Assembly (NCBI GenBank): GCA_021825585.1 | Contig: JAKAGT010000033.1 | Location: 1-44,998 of the forward strand | Reading direction: 5' to 3' | DNA: 44,998 bases | From: Bacteroidota bacterium | GTDB taxonomy: Bacteria; Bacteroidota; Ignavibacteria; Kryptoniales; JAKASW01 | Shown: positions 22,067-31,239 of the stretch, in pieces | How the letters are laid out: each line of letters begins with the position of its first letter | Numbering within the stretch: the stretch's first letter is position 1 | Position numbers and translations under genes: made by a program | Notes under the pieces: generated by a model | Database searches by the model: none | What the model saw: the letters and a program-made list of their open reading frames with translations, nothing else | What the model was told of the DNA's origin: nothing

Positions 22067-24957
22067 CTTACAAGAAGAAATTAATCGAGGTCGCATTACC
22101 ACTCGAAGCAATAAATAGAGCAAGCGTTCGCGAGAACTATATCTATCGCGGTAATCCTTCATCGGTACATAAGTGGTGGGCCCAGCGACCGTTAGCCGCT
22201 GCAAGAGCTGTTATCTTCGCTCAAATGGTGGATGATCCGTCATCTCACCCTGAACTTTTTCCTACTGAGCAAGGCCAGGACAAAGAGCGTCAACGACTCT
22301 TTAAGATCATGGAAGACCTCGTTCGTTGGGAGAACACCACAAATCCAGCTGTCATTCAGAGAGCACGTGATGAAATTCTGCAGACGTGGCGAAACGAGTG
22401 TGCTGAAAACGCTGACCATCCTGATGCGAGGGAAATCTTTGACAGATTCCGACTCCCTGATTTTCACGATCCTTTTGCTGGTGGGGGTACGCTGCCGCTT
22501 GAGGCTCAGCGCCTCGGCCTTCATAGCCACGGGAGCGACCTTAACCCAGTGGCTGTCCTAATAAACAAAGGACTGATTGAAATTCCCCCGAAGTTTGCGG
22601 ACAGGGCCCCTGTAAATATGGAAGATCGTGGAAGTCAAGAGATAGGTCAGCGCGGGTGGCGAGGCGCCGAAGGTATTGCAGCGGATGTTCGCTACTACGG
22701 TAGACTTCTGCTTCGTGCGGCTGCAGAGAAAATCGGGTATTTATACCCGACAATTACGGTTACACCTTCTATGGCTAACGGACGAAAAGAATTGCAGCAA
22801 TATGTAGGTAAAGATCTGACCGTAATCGCATGGCTATGGGCGCGCACAGTAAAGAGTCCTAACCCTGCATTCAAGGGAGTTGATGTACCACTAGCACCCA
22901 CCTTCATGTTATCAACAAGACTTGGGAAAGAGGTCTATCTTGAACCAGTGGTGGTTGATGGAGGATATTACTTCAACGTTAAGAGTGGCAAACCACCGGA
23001 TAAGGACAGAACAAATACTGGGACAAAACTATCGTCAGGGGCGAACTTCAGGTGCTTGATGTCTGGCACACCCATCCCCAGCGAGTATATTAAAAGTGAG
23101 GGTAGAGCCGGCCGCATGAAAAGCCGGCTAATGGCAATAGTTGCTGAAGGCGAACGCGGAAGGGTTTATCTTCCCGCTTCACCAGAGCACGAGGCGGTGG
23201 CGAAGGTAGCGAATCCCGGATGGAGACCTGATGTACCGATCTCTGGTAGCACTCAATATGCTGGAATCAGACTGTACGGCATGGAATTGTTTTCGCAAGT
23301 GTTCTTCGATCGTCAACTTGCTGCTCTAGATGTTTTTACGGATTTGATACCGTCGATATACGAACAAATTAAAAAGGACGCGTCCGAGGCGGGGTTTCCG
23401 AGTGAATCCGACGATTTTTCTCCGCGCGGCGTTGGAGCGACCGATTATGCCAAAGCCATTACGCTTTATCTAGCATTTGCAATAGACAAACATGCAATGT
23501 ACGGGAATACGCTAGTTCCTTGGTACACCAAGGAAGACCGCCCATCAATGCTTTTCACACAACAAGTCCTGCCCATGGTTTGGGATCCAGTCGAGATGAA
23601 CCCGTTCTGTTCGGTAGGCGGTTCGCTGACAAAATCCTTTGAGATCGTAGCCGGGTCACTTGAAGGTTTGCCAGTGGATGCTCCAGAATCTGAAGCTTTT
23701 CAGCTTAATGCATCGGTCGGTGCTTCGCTCCAAAAGGTTGTGGTAAGCACAGATCCTCCATATTACGACAATGTGCCATATGCTGACTTATCTGACTTTT
23801 TTTACGTTTGGTTACGTCGTGCTTTGAGACCCATCTTCCCCGACCTCTTTACAACGGTGGCAGTCCCAAAGGTGGATGAACTTGTGGCTTTCGCATATAG
23901 ACACGCTGGCGACAAGATTGGGGCGGAAGCGTTCTTCCTTGATGGCATGACAAAAGCGATGCGCCATTTGGTGCAGTCGTCTCATCCTTCATACCCAGTG
24001 ACAATCTATTATGCATTCAAACAATCGGAAACACATGATGGCAAGGGCACAGCTAGTACCGGCTGGGAAACTTTCTTGGAAGCAGTGATACAGGCAGGGT
24101 TCACGATCACTGGAACGTGGCCGATGAGAACGGAGCGAAGTGGAAGGATGCGAGACACCGGCTCAAATGCACTTGCATCAAGCATCGTCCTAGTGTGTAG
24201 GCCATCTTCCGCGAACCCACGGACAATCACGCGGCGGCGCTTCCTGGATCAACTCAGAGCTGAATTACCCGAGGCTGTAGGCCAACTCCGTCATGGTAAC
24301 ATAGCACCGGTGGACCTTGCACAATCAGCCATCGGGCCAGGAATGGCGATATACACAGGCTACGCACAAGTCCTCGATGCAGAAGGCAACACCTTGACTG
24401 TAAGAGAAGCCCTATCATTAATAAATCAAGTGCTTGATGAAATCTTGGCTGAACAGGAAGGCGACTTTGATTCCGAGACAAGATTTGCTGTCGCTTGGTT
24501 TGAAGAGAATGGATTCGATGAAGGGGAATTCGGTGTCGCCGAGTTGCTATCGAAAGCCAAGATCACAAGCGTAAGCGGTATGGTTGAGGCTGGAATTATC
24601 GAGTCAAGACGCGGTAAAGTAAGGCTGTTGAAACCGATGGAACTTTTACATGATTGGGATCCAAGAACTGATACACGATTAACAGCTTGGGAAGCCCTCC
24701 ATCAGTTAATTCAAAAACTGGAATCTGGCGGTGATAGTGGTGCCGCTGAGTTAGCCGCAAAGTTAGGCAGCAAGGCAGAAACAGCTCGTGAGCTCGCCTA
24801 CCGTCTCTACACTATATCCGAAAGAAAGAAACGAGCCAACGATGCACTCTCATATAATGCGTTGGTACAGAGCTGGCCTGAAATTCAGCGGCTCGCCCGT
24901 GAGGGGACCAAATCCCGGCCTGCACAGACAACCATACTTGATGAGGAAGAAGGGTAA
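22063..24957 (+). CDS. DUF1156-type adenine-specific DNA methylase
   Basis: 964 residues, starting in an ATGA overlap with the helicase. The N-terminus (IEVALPLEAINRASVRE, then KWWAQRPLAAARAVIF) is the DUF1156 domain. SAM motif I is DPFAGGGTLPLEAQRLG (starting near 136) and catalytic motif IV is DPPYYDN (near 565), as in N6-adenine methylases of the COG1743 group. The target-recognition region between them is large. It probably modifies host DNA in a self/non-self scheme with the helicase and ATPase. Codon use is noticeably more AT-rich than in both flanking operon genes, which suggests a different origin or later replacement. Confidence 0.9.
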   Translation: MTYKKKLIEVALPLEAINRASVRENYIYRGNPSSVHKWWAQRPLAAARAVIFAQMVDDPSSHPELFPTEQGQDKERQRLFKIMEDLVRWENTTNPAVIQRARDEILQTWRNECAENADHPDAREIFDRFRLPDFHDPFAGGGTLPLEAQRLGLHSHGSDLNPVAVLINKGLIEIPPKFADRAPVNMEDRGSQEIGQRGWRGAEGIAADVRYYGRLLLRAAAEKIGYLYPTITVTPSMANGRKELQQYVGKDLTVIAWLWARTVKSPNPAFKGVDVPLAPTFMLSTRLGKEVYLEPVVVDGGYYFNVKSGKPPDKDRTNTGTKLSSGANFRCLMSGTPIPSEYIKSEGRAGRMKSRLMAIVAEGERGRVYLPASPEHEAVAKVANPGWRPDVPISGSTQYAGIRLYGMELFSQVFFDRQLAALDVFTDLIPSIYEQIKKDASEAGFPSESDDFSPRGVGATDYAKAITLYLAFAIDKHAMYGNTLVPWYTKEDRPSMLFTQQVLPMVWDPVEMNPFCSVGGSLTKSFEIVAGSLEGLPVDAPESEAFQLNASVGASLQKVVVSTDPPYYDNVPYADLSDFFYVWLRRALRPIFPDLFTTVAVPKVDELVAFAYRHAGDKIGAEAFFLDGMTKAMRHLVQSSHPSYPVTIYYAFKQSETHDGKGTASTGWETFLEAVIQAGFTITGTWPMRTERSGRMRDTGSNALASSIVLVCRPSSANPRTITRRRFLDQLRAELPEAVGQLRHGNIAPVDLAQSAIGPGMAIYTGYAQVLDAEGNTLTVREALSLINQVLDEILAEQEGDFDSETRFAVAWFEENGFDEGEFGVAELLSKAKITSVSGMVEAGIIESRRGKVRLLKPMELLHDWDPRTDTRLTAWEALHQLIQKLESGGDSGAAELAAKLGSKAETARELAYRLYTISERKKRANDALSYNALVQSWPEIQRLAREGTKSRPAQTTILDEEEG

Positions 24958-24963
24958 TAACCG

Positions 24964-27900
24964 ATGGCGACAACTAATTATGAGAGGGTCGGTAAATCTC
25001 TCGATCTCCTGAAGAACGGACTTGGCCCTTTTATCGAGCGCGAGTTCAAAAACAAGTTTGGCGATTCTGCACCTCAGGAGGCTGCTCGTTATGTAAACGA
25101 TGACAGGCTTGTTTCCGGAAGGGCTGTCGGGGAATGGGACGTCTCTGCGCTACTTAAGCTGATGTGGGAGTCCTGGAACGAAGTCTTTAAGACCACTCTC
25201 GGCCATGCCGAAAGGAGCATCATAAGCGAGCTACGTATCTGGCGCAATAAGTGGGCGCACCAGGAGAATTTCACCGGCGACGATGTCTACCGCGTGCTTG
25301 ATTCGGCTGCGAGACTCCTTGCTGCGGTATCCGCACCTGAAGTCGAAGAAGTCGAAAAGATGAAGATGGAGCTCCTCAGAGTTCGTTTCGATGAGCAGGT
25401 CCGCGGTGAGAAACGGAAAGCCGCTGCATCCCTGATCGAGGGAGCCGCCACTGGAGCCCTTAAGCCCTGGCGGGAAGTTGTTACACCACATCCTGATGTT
25501 GCAAGCGGGCGATACCAGCAGGCAGAGTTCGCTGCTGACTTGTGGCAGGTATATCTCAACGAAGGTAGCGAAGAGTATCGGAACCCCAAAGAATTTTTCC
25601 GCCGTACATATCTCACTGAGAGTCTCAAACGCCTTCTTATCAACTCGGTTCAGCGTCTGTCCGGTAGCGGTGGCGATCCCGTTGTGCAGCTTCAGACAAA
25701 TTTCGGTGGTGGTAAGACCCACTCAATGCTGGCTCTCTACCATCTTTTCTCCGGCGCGGCGCCCGGCGAAATGCAGGGTGTTGAAGGCATATTGGCCGAG
25801 GCTGATTTGAAGAAGATCCCCAAAGCAAACCGCGTTGTGCTGGTAGGGAACAGGATTTCCCCGGGAAACCCGTCTGTCAAGCCTGATGGAACAGTGGTAC
25901 GCACACTTTGGGGAGAGCTCGCGTATCAGTTGGGAGGCAAGAAAGCCTATCAGCGGATCGCGAAAGACGACGAACACGCTACGAGTCCCGGTGACGTCCT
26001 GCGTACGTTGCTCGTTGAATCCGGTCCCTCGTTAATCTTGATCGATGAATGGGTAGCTTATGCCCGTCAGCTTCATGACGAAAGCGACCTTCCTGCGGGC
26101 AGCTTCGGTACCCAGTTCACATTTGCACAGCTGCTGACGGAATCAGCGAAGGCGGCAAAGGACTGCCTCCTTGTGATATCGCTGCCGGCTTCCGACAGCG
26201 GCGTTTCTCCCTACACCCAGGCGGACGATGTTGAGGTCGGCGGTCTGCGGGGAAGGGATGCTCTTGACCGTCTTCGTAACGTGGTCGGTCGACTCGAGTC
26301 TTCATGGCGTCCCGCTACGGCTGAGGAAGGCTTTGAGATTGTCCGTCGTCGGCTCTTTGAGCAGCTGCCTGATCAAGAAGCGTACAAGTACAGGGATACG
26401 ACCGCCCAGGCTTTCGCCGAGGTCTATCGGACTCAATCCGCTGAGTTTCCGCCCGAGTGTAAGAACCGTGAATACGAAGACCGCATCAAAGCCGCTTATC
26501 CTATCCATCCCGAGATCTTCGATCGTCTTTATACGGACTGGTCGACATTGGTGAAGTTCCAGCGCACGCGTGGAGTGCTTCGCTTGATGGCTGCAGTCAT
26601 CCACATACTTTGGGAGAAGGGTGACAAGAACCCGCTTATCCTCCCTTCGATGATACCCATCGACGATCCGCGTGTCCAGAGCGAATTCGCTCATTACCTC
26701 TCCGATAACTGGACTCCGATCATCGAGAAAGATGTCGACGGGCCCAATTCCGTGCCTCTCCGGCTGGATTCGGATGTTCCCAACCTCGGCAAGATTCACG
26801 CCACCAGGCGAGTCGCTCGTACCATTTATCTCGGATCTGCACCCACAGCCGGCACCGCACACCGTGGTCTTGAAGACAGGCGCATCAGACTCGGCTGTGT
26901 CATGCCCGGAGAATCACCCGCTATCTTTGGCGATGCTCTCAGACGACTTGCTAGCACGGCTACATTCTTATATCAGGATGGTGCGCGTTTCTGGTACGGC
27001 ACACAGCCCACTGTCACGAAACTTGCTGAGGATCGCGCCGAACAGTTGAAGCGGGATACCGACAAAGTAGCGCACGAGCTGGAAACCAGAGTTCGCGAAG
27101 ATCTCCGCAAGACGGGAGATTTCTCGCGCGTTCATCCGCTCCCTCGTTCAACTGCGGATGTGCCTGACGATCTCGATGCTAGACTAGTGGTTCTGCCCGC
27201 TGACATGGTACATAGTAAAGATCAGAAGAGTGCCGCACTTAACGAGGCCAAGTCTATTTTAGAGATGCGAGGCACGACACCCCGTCTGTACCGGAATACA
27301 CTCGTGTTCCTCGCTGCGGATCAGACCCGCCTGCAGGACCTCGATGAGGCATTGCGGAAGTACCTTGCCTGGAAATCAATAGTCGAAGAAAAGGAACTGC
27401 TTAACCTCGATCCGCATCAAGCGAAACAGGCAGAGACTCAGAAGCAGGCCGCTGACACCGCAGTATCAGCTCAGATTCCCGAAGTGTATCAATGGCTCAT
27501 CGTTCCCGAGCAGAAGACTCCTCAATCCCAAGTCGAATGGCAGGCAATACGACTTACCAACGGCGGCGACGCGCTCGCTCTCCGCGCATCAAAGAAGCTG
27601 CGCAACAGCGATATATTGGTCACCAATCTTGGCTCTACAATTCTGAGGAAATACCTCAACGAAGTGCCGCTTTGGAGAGGGGATCACGTGTCCATCAAAC
27701 AGCTTGTGGAAGACTTCGCTCGCTACCTTTATCTACCACGACTTACTACTCCGGACGTACTCATTCAGGCAATGCGCGATGGAGTAACGCTGCTAAACTG
27801 GGAGACTGAGTCCTTTGCATTCGCCGAACAGTTTGACGAATCAACCCATCGTTACCTCGGCCTTCGCGCTGGCCAGAATGTCACACTCAGCATAGACACC

Positions 27901-28299
27901 AACGGGTTGCTTGTGAACCCCGATGTAGCCAAGAAGCAGCGCGACTCCGAGGCTGCCACAACTCCTTCCACTTCGAATGCGCCTGGGACACCAACAATCC
28001 CAGGAGCCACCACGCCAGGAGTAAAACCTCCGGAGCAGCCAATTAAACCGCCGGCTGCCGAAATGCCACATCGATTCCACGGAACTGTGGTGCTCGATTC
28101 GGAGCGCGTAGGCCGCGACGCCGGACGCATTGCCGAGGAAGTCATATCGCATCTGTCAGGCCTTCTCGGCTCTACCGTTCGAGTTACGCTGGAAGTCGAA
28201 GCAGATATACCTGCCGGTGCAACAGACCAGGTAGTCCGGACGGTCACGGAGAATTGCAGGACTCTGAAGTTTGAGAGCCATGGGTTTGAGAAGGAATAA
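24964..28299 (+). CDS. DUF499-type ATPase with N-terminal Swt1-like HEPN domain
   Basis: 1111 residues, beginning 6 bp after the methylase stop. Residues 1-125 resemble the Swt1-type HEPN domain, with the ribonuclease-type motif R94-NKWA-H99 (Rx4H). The ATPase core has TNFGGGKTH (Walker A, 245-253) and SLILIDEWVAYAR (Walker B, near 355-367), as in DUF499/COG1483. A Pro/Thr-rich linker (about 1000-1040) leads to a small C-terminal alpha/beta domain with VLDSERVGRDAGRI. Helicase, DUF1156 methylase and DUF499 ATPase occur together in other genomes as a candidate defence cluster. The HEPN motif suggests an RNA-cleaving effector arm. Confidence 0.9.
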   Translation: MATTNYERVGKSLDLLKNGLGPFIEREFKNKFGDSAPQEAARYVNDDRLVSGRAVGEWDVSALLKLMWESWNEVFKTTLGHAERSIISELRIWRNKWAHQENFTGDDVYRVLDSAARLLAAVSAPEVEEVEKMKMELLRVRFDEQVRGEKRKAAASLIEGAATGALKPWREVVTPHPDVASGRYQQAEFAADLWQVYLNEGSEEYRNPKEFFRRTYLTESLKRLLINSVQRLSGSGGDPVVQLQTNFGGGKTHSMLALYHLFSGAAPGEMQGVEGILAEADLKKIPKANRVVLVGNRISPGNPSVKPDGTVVRTLWGELAYQLGGKKAYQRIAKDDEHATSPGDVLRTLLVESGPSLILIDEWVAYARQLHDESDLPAGSFGTQFTFAQLLTESAKAAKDCLLVISLPASDSGVSPYTQADDVEVGGLRGRDALDRLRNVVGRLESSWRPATAEEGFEIVRRRLFEQLPDQEAYKYRDTTAQAFAEVYRTQSAEFPPECKNREYEDRIKAAYPIHPEIFDRLYTDWSTLVKFQRTRGVLRLMAAVIHILWEKGDKNPLILPSMIPIDDPRVQSEFAHYLSDNWTPIIEKDVDGPNSVPLRLDSDVPNLGKIHATRRVARTIYLGSAPTAGTAHRGLEDRRIRLGCVMPGESPAIFGDALRRLASTATFLYQDGARFWYGTQPTVTKLAEDRAEQLKRDTDKVAHELETRVREDLRKTGDFSRVHPLPRSTADVPDDLDARLVVLPADMVHSKDQKSAALNEAKSILEMRGTTPRLYRNTLVFLAADQTRLQDLDEALRKYLAWKSIVEEKELLNLDPHQAKQAETQKQAADTAVSAQIPEVYQWLIVPEQKTPQSQVEWQAIRLTNGGDALALRASKKLRNSDILVTNLGSTILRKYLNEVPLWRGDHVSIKQLVEDFARYLYLPRLTTPDVLIQAMRDGVTLLNWETESFAFAEQFDESTHRYLGLRAGQNVTLSIDTNGLLVNPDVAKKQRDSEAATTPSTSNAPGTPTIPGATTPGVKPPEQPIKPPAAEMPHRFHGTVVLDSERVGRDAGRIAEEVISHLSGLLGSTVRVTLEVEADIPAGATDQVVRTVTENCRTLKFESHGFEKE

Positions 28300-28436
28300 C
28301 TGGCCTCCATTGAAGTTGCCCTTCGCTAGTGGCCTTCAGAGCTCAAGAATACAAACAGCACTCGGAGTAGCACAAATCGATACGAAAAAGCCTTGACTTG
28401 CTCGCATAGCTTGACAATTCCCAGCTTGTTTGCATC

Positions 28437-29396
28437 TTGAACGAAAAAACCGCAAAGAGGTTTAAGACGGGACTCCGAGTCCCGCAAGATACGGAATTCC
28501 CTCCGAGCTCCTTCCGAAGCAAAGGATGGAAGTTACTTTTTGAAGAAGAATCCACCTCGGAATTTGGCATGCGAGACTACAAGGAAGTCATCGTCCTGGC
28601 TTCTAAATGGGAAATGGCCCAGAAGGCGACTAACTTGATTTACTCGGCGCTTGTCTTGATTGAGGGAGACTCGATGGCCGACATTCTATCGGCTCAACCG
28701 CCTATTGCTCACTCAAGAGACGATAAGCAACTCACAGGCCTGCGAGCTCCGCGAAGGCCAATGACCAACGAATACTACCTTTCCACACCTGAGATACCAA
28801 ATGCATGTTTGCTTGCCGTCCGCGCTGGTGCTCGACGGCATTTGGCCTATGCCATTACTAAGTATCATGTCAGCTGTCAAATCTATTCCATTCCGTACGT
28901 TGATTTAGAACCATTTCGAACACCAAATATCAGGTTATCCCCATTTCACAATGATCACGTTCGTTTTGCAACAAGCATTATACTTGCCTATTCTGTCATA
29001 GAGGAACTCGGGCTAGAAATCAGAGCCAGCCAAAGCAGGCCAAGTAGGCTTGAATCCGGAGAGTGGAACCCAAAGGTAAGATCTGATCTGGAGTACCGAT
29101 TGATCAAAGCGCGAATTGACATACACGAGGACATAACTTGGCTAAGTCGAGGCCCCTCAACGAACGTTGAGCGAATCCGCCCCGTGAAGTCGCGGTTCAA
29201 GTCAAGTTGGTCTGAAGGCGCGGTTCGTGATTCCGAGGTAGAGCTGGTCGAGGCCATAGCCAGGGCAAGTTGGCTCCGAAGCAAAGTGTCTTCACATGCT
29301 TTCACGGAGCTCGCAAAATCGCTTTCACCCTATGATGTCGCTAACGTCCAGTCAGTAGCTCGAAGATTGCTTCTTAGCGTGTTGCGCTTCTGCTAA
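28437..29396 (+). CDS. 319-residue protein of unknown function
   Basis: An open frame from a TTG at 28437, with no clear ribosome site. An ATG at 28569 (MRDYKEV) is a reasonable alternative start and would exclude a 17-bp palindrome lying in the N-terminal codons. The protein looks soluble and helical, with SAYSVIEELGLEIRAS-like segments in the middle (around AYSVIEELGLEIR) and a basic helical C-terminus (VQSVARRLLLSVLRFC). I recognise no family. It sits between the three-gene helicase operon and an HNH gene, with gaps on both sides, so it is probably an independent cargo gene. Confidence 0.6.
   Translation: MNEKTAKRFKTGLRVPQDTEFPPSSFRSKGWKLLFEEESTSEFGMRDYKEVIVLASKWEMAQKATNLIYSALVLIEGDSMADILSAQPPIAHSRDDKQLTGLRAPRRPMTNEYYLSTPEIPNACLLAVRAGARRHLAYAITKYHVSCQIYSIPYVDLEPFRTPNIRLSPFHNDHVRFATSIILAYSVIEELGLEIRASQSRPSRLESGEWNPKVRSDLEYRLIKARIDIHEDITWLSRGPSTNVERIRPVKSRFKSSWSEGAVRDSEVELVEAIARASWLRSKVSSHAFTELAKSLSPYDVANVQSVARRLLLSVLRFC
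28468..28484. repeat. perfect 17-bp palindrome near the start of an unknown gene
   Basis: CGGGACTC-C-GAGTCCCG has an 8-bp stem with a single-base loop. It has the opposite polarity to the TCCCG...CGGGA hairpins elsewhere. It lies inside the longest reading of the gene at 28437, or in the leader if the gene starts at 28569. Confidence 0.7.
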
Positions 29397-29488
29397 TAAC
29401 AAAGCCCAGCTCTAGCCAAAGTGTCGAAACCGAGGGCCAATTTGCCGCCCTACAATCATTAACAAGATCGGATGAAAGTGACATCAGA

Positions 29489-30292
29489 ATGAGAATCTAT
29501 AGGTGTATTTTTTGCAGTCATGAGCTTACCGGCACTCGCACCAAAGAGCACGTCATTCCCGTTTGGCTCCAGCAACATTTGGGTATTACAGACGCGATGC
29601 TTTCACCTACTCGATATTCTGGAAAAACGGGAGAGGTCCTTTCGACCCGGAGTCACGGAATTAATGGGCTGGTGGCAGGTAGAGTCTGCTCGACATGCAA
29701 TAATGGCTGGATGAGTCAACTCGAGATAGTCTCTATGCCGATTCTCATCTCGCTGATGGCCACCAGACGGCCTGTCTCCGATCTCACGGGGGCAGAAAAA
29801 ACTACGCTTGCCCGGTGGGCAGCCAAGACCGCTTACGTCCTAAATTTCTCCTCCAACTCTGTTAAGAACGTCCCGCTAGAACACATGAGGTATCTATACA
29901 GAAATGGCACCGCGCTTCCTAACGGCGTTACTGTCTGCGCGCAGCAGCATAACCCAACGATGAAATTCAATTGGCTCCAAGGGGCTCAGTGGCAGATCTT
30001 GAACACAACTGACGTTGGTGACGAAGTTCGGAACAAGCTTAGCGAAAACGGGTATAAGATTACATTACAGCTTCAAAGTCTTCTATTCACAGTCGGCCAC
30101 TTGCCGCATCCTCCACTCAAGTTCTCATTCTGGAACGGAATCCATCTTCCCCTTTGGCCCACCCATGGAATTTACGCCTGGTATGAAAAGGATGGTTTTC
30201 CTTGGAATGACTCGAGAATGGCAATCCACTACTTTCATGCCGGTCTTCTAGCGTTGTATGATGAGGACCCAAGCCACAATCAAGTGGTTTGA
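29489..30292 (+). CDS. HNH-type endonuclease-like protein
   Basis: 267 residues. The N-terminus has a CxxC knuckle (YRCIFCSHEL), then TKEHVIPVWLQ and CSTCNNGWMSQLE, which together form the HNH_5-like treble-clef (Cys-Cys, Glu-His, Cys-Cys-Asn-Asn). The C-terminal 170 residues are an uncharacterised alpha/beta region with aromatic-rich strands (FSFWNGIHLPLWPTHGIYAW). These proteins are thought to be DNA nucleases of mobile and defence loci. The final catalytic His is not clearly placed, so activity is uncertain. It is a single-gene unit with gaps of about 90 bp upstream and 130 bp downstream. Confidence 0.75.
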   Translation: MRIYRCIFCSHELTGTRTKEHVIPVWLQQHLGITDAMLSPTRYSGKTGEVLSTRSHGINGLVAGRVCSTCNNGWMSQLEIVSMPILISLMATRRPVSDLTGAEKTTLARWAAKTAYVLNFSSNSVKNVPLEHMRYLYRNGTALPNGVTVCAQQHNPTMKFNWLQGAQWQILNTTDVGDEVRNKLSENGYKITLQLQSLLFTVGHLPHPPLKFSFWNGIHLPLWPTHGIYAWYEKDGFPWNDSRMAIHYFHAGLLALYDEDPSHNQVV

Positions 30293-30370
30293 GCGGTGAG
30301 AATATTGAAAGGTTGACTCTATTATGTAGATTAGAGCGAGTTTGTATTGCCGGGCCAAGAATATCAGATG

Positions 30371-30403
30371 GGCAGTAAAGCTACTGCCGTTGTGAAGCAC
30401 AAC
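30371..30403 (+). promoter_or_regulatory. tandem hairpins in the leader of the PLD-like gene
   Basis: GGCAGTA-AAGC-TACTGCC (30371-30388) is followed with no gap by GTTGTG-AAG-CACAAC (30389-30403). Four bases later the AAGGAGG ribosome site begins, and the ATG is at 30424. Two perfect hairpins abutting a strong ribosome site suggest translational control or transcript protection. They do not match a riboswitch I know. Confidence 0.55.
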
Positions 30404-30423
30404 ATCAAAGGAGGAACTTTAGA

Positions 30424-31227
30424 ATGGCACATCTTCGTCACAGGTTTACGGAATTCTACACTAATCAGCAAGTTATGATAATATCGGCGCTCGCTGGGTT
30501 GGTGGGAATTGCACTTCTATATGTGTCATCCTGCAATTTTTGGGGGGGCCATCAGACGTGGCAGATCTTCGTCCGAACCCTGGGATCACTTATCTTTGTT
30601 TCGGTATCTGTAAACCTATTGTGGCAACTTTTTGGGAAGAGGGTTTTTCTCGACGAAATTCTAGAGAAGGCCGAAATCTCAAAAGAGATCAAATCAGCGG
30701 GAATCATCGCTATAACAAATTCATTCCAATCTCCAACTTTGGATTGGGCAAAATACTTCAAATCCGTACGCAAGCTGGACATCTTCTTTGCTTATGGCAG
30801 AACTTGGCGCCACACACACGAAAAAGAACTGCAGGATTTTGTCCGGCGGGGCGGTCGGCTTCGAGTCGTCTTGCCCGACCCAGAAAACAATGAAGTTGTC
30901 GAGGGCCTCTCAAGCCGATTCAATTACAAGCGTGATGAGACGCAAAAACAGTTGCGTGAAGCCAAAGAATTCTTTGAATCACTCCATGGAGCTGAGGGAG
31001 CCGACGGTAACGTGTCGATCTGGTATTTCCTGAGAACGCCTCTGTTTTCCTTCTACCGATTCGATGATACGGCAATCCTCGCACTCTATAGTCATCAAAA
31101 ATCCAGAGTCCAAATCCCAACTTTAGTGTGTGAAACCGGAGGAACACTATATGAATTTCTCTATACTGAATTCAATTCATTCATAGAAAAAGATGGCACT
31201 GCTAGGCAAGTCTTTCCGAACAAATAG
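30424..31227 (+). CDS. two-TM protein with PLD-like C-terminal domain
   Basis: 267 residues with AAAGGAGG 9 nt before the ATG. TM1 is about 16-35 (QVMIISALAGLVGIALLYV) and TM2 about 48-70 (IFVRTLGSLIFVSVSVNLLW). The cytosolic remainder resembles a degenerate phospholipase-D-like fold: LDIFFAYGRTWRHTHEKELQ, then FVRRGGRLRVVLPDP and FDDTAILALYSHQ. The classical HxKxxxxD motif is not evident. It is followed after 12 bp by an RNase D-like gene, forming a likely two-gene unit. The layout of membrane helices plus a nucleic-acid or lipid-acting domain is typical of defence effectors, but this role is inferred. Confidence 0.7.
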   Translation: MAHLRHRFTEFYTNQQVMIISALAGLVGIALLYVSSCNFWGGHQTWQIFVRTLGSLIFVSVSVNLLWQLFGKRVFLDEILEKAEISKEIKSAGIIAITNSFQSPTLDWAKYFKSVRKLDIFFAYGRTWRHTHEKELQDFVRRGGRLRVVLPDPENNEVVEGLSSRFNYKRDETQKQLREAKEFFESLHGAEGADGNVSIWYFLRTPLFSFYRFDDTAILALYSHQKSRVQIPTLVCETGGTLYEFLYTEFNSFIEKDGTARQVFPNK

Positions 31228-31239
31228 AAGAGAGTGGTT

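Noticed and set aside
18488-28299. Canonical DISARM or BREX system
   Set aside because: The helicase, methylase and ATPase are present, but no DrmA/DrmB/DrmC or BrxA/BrxB/PglZ homologs are seen, so those names would be misleading.
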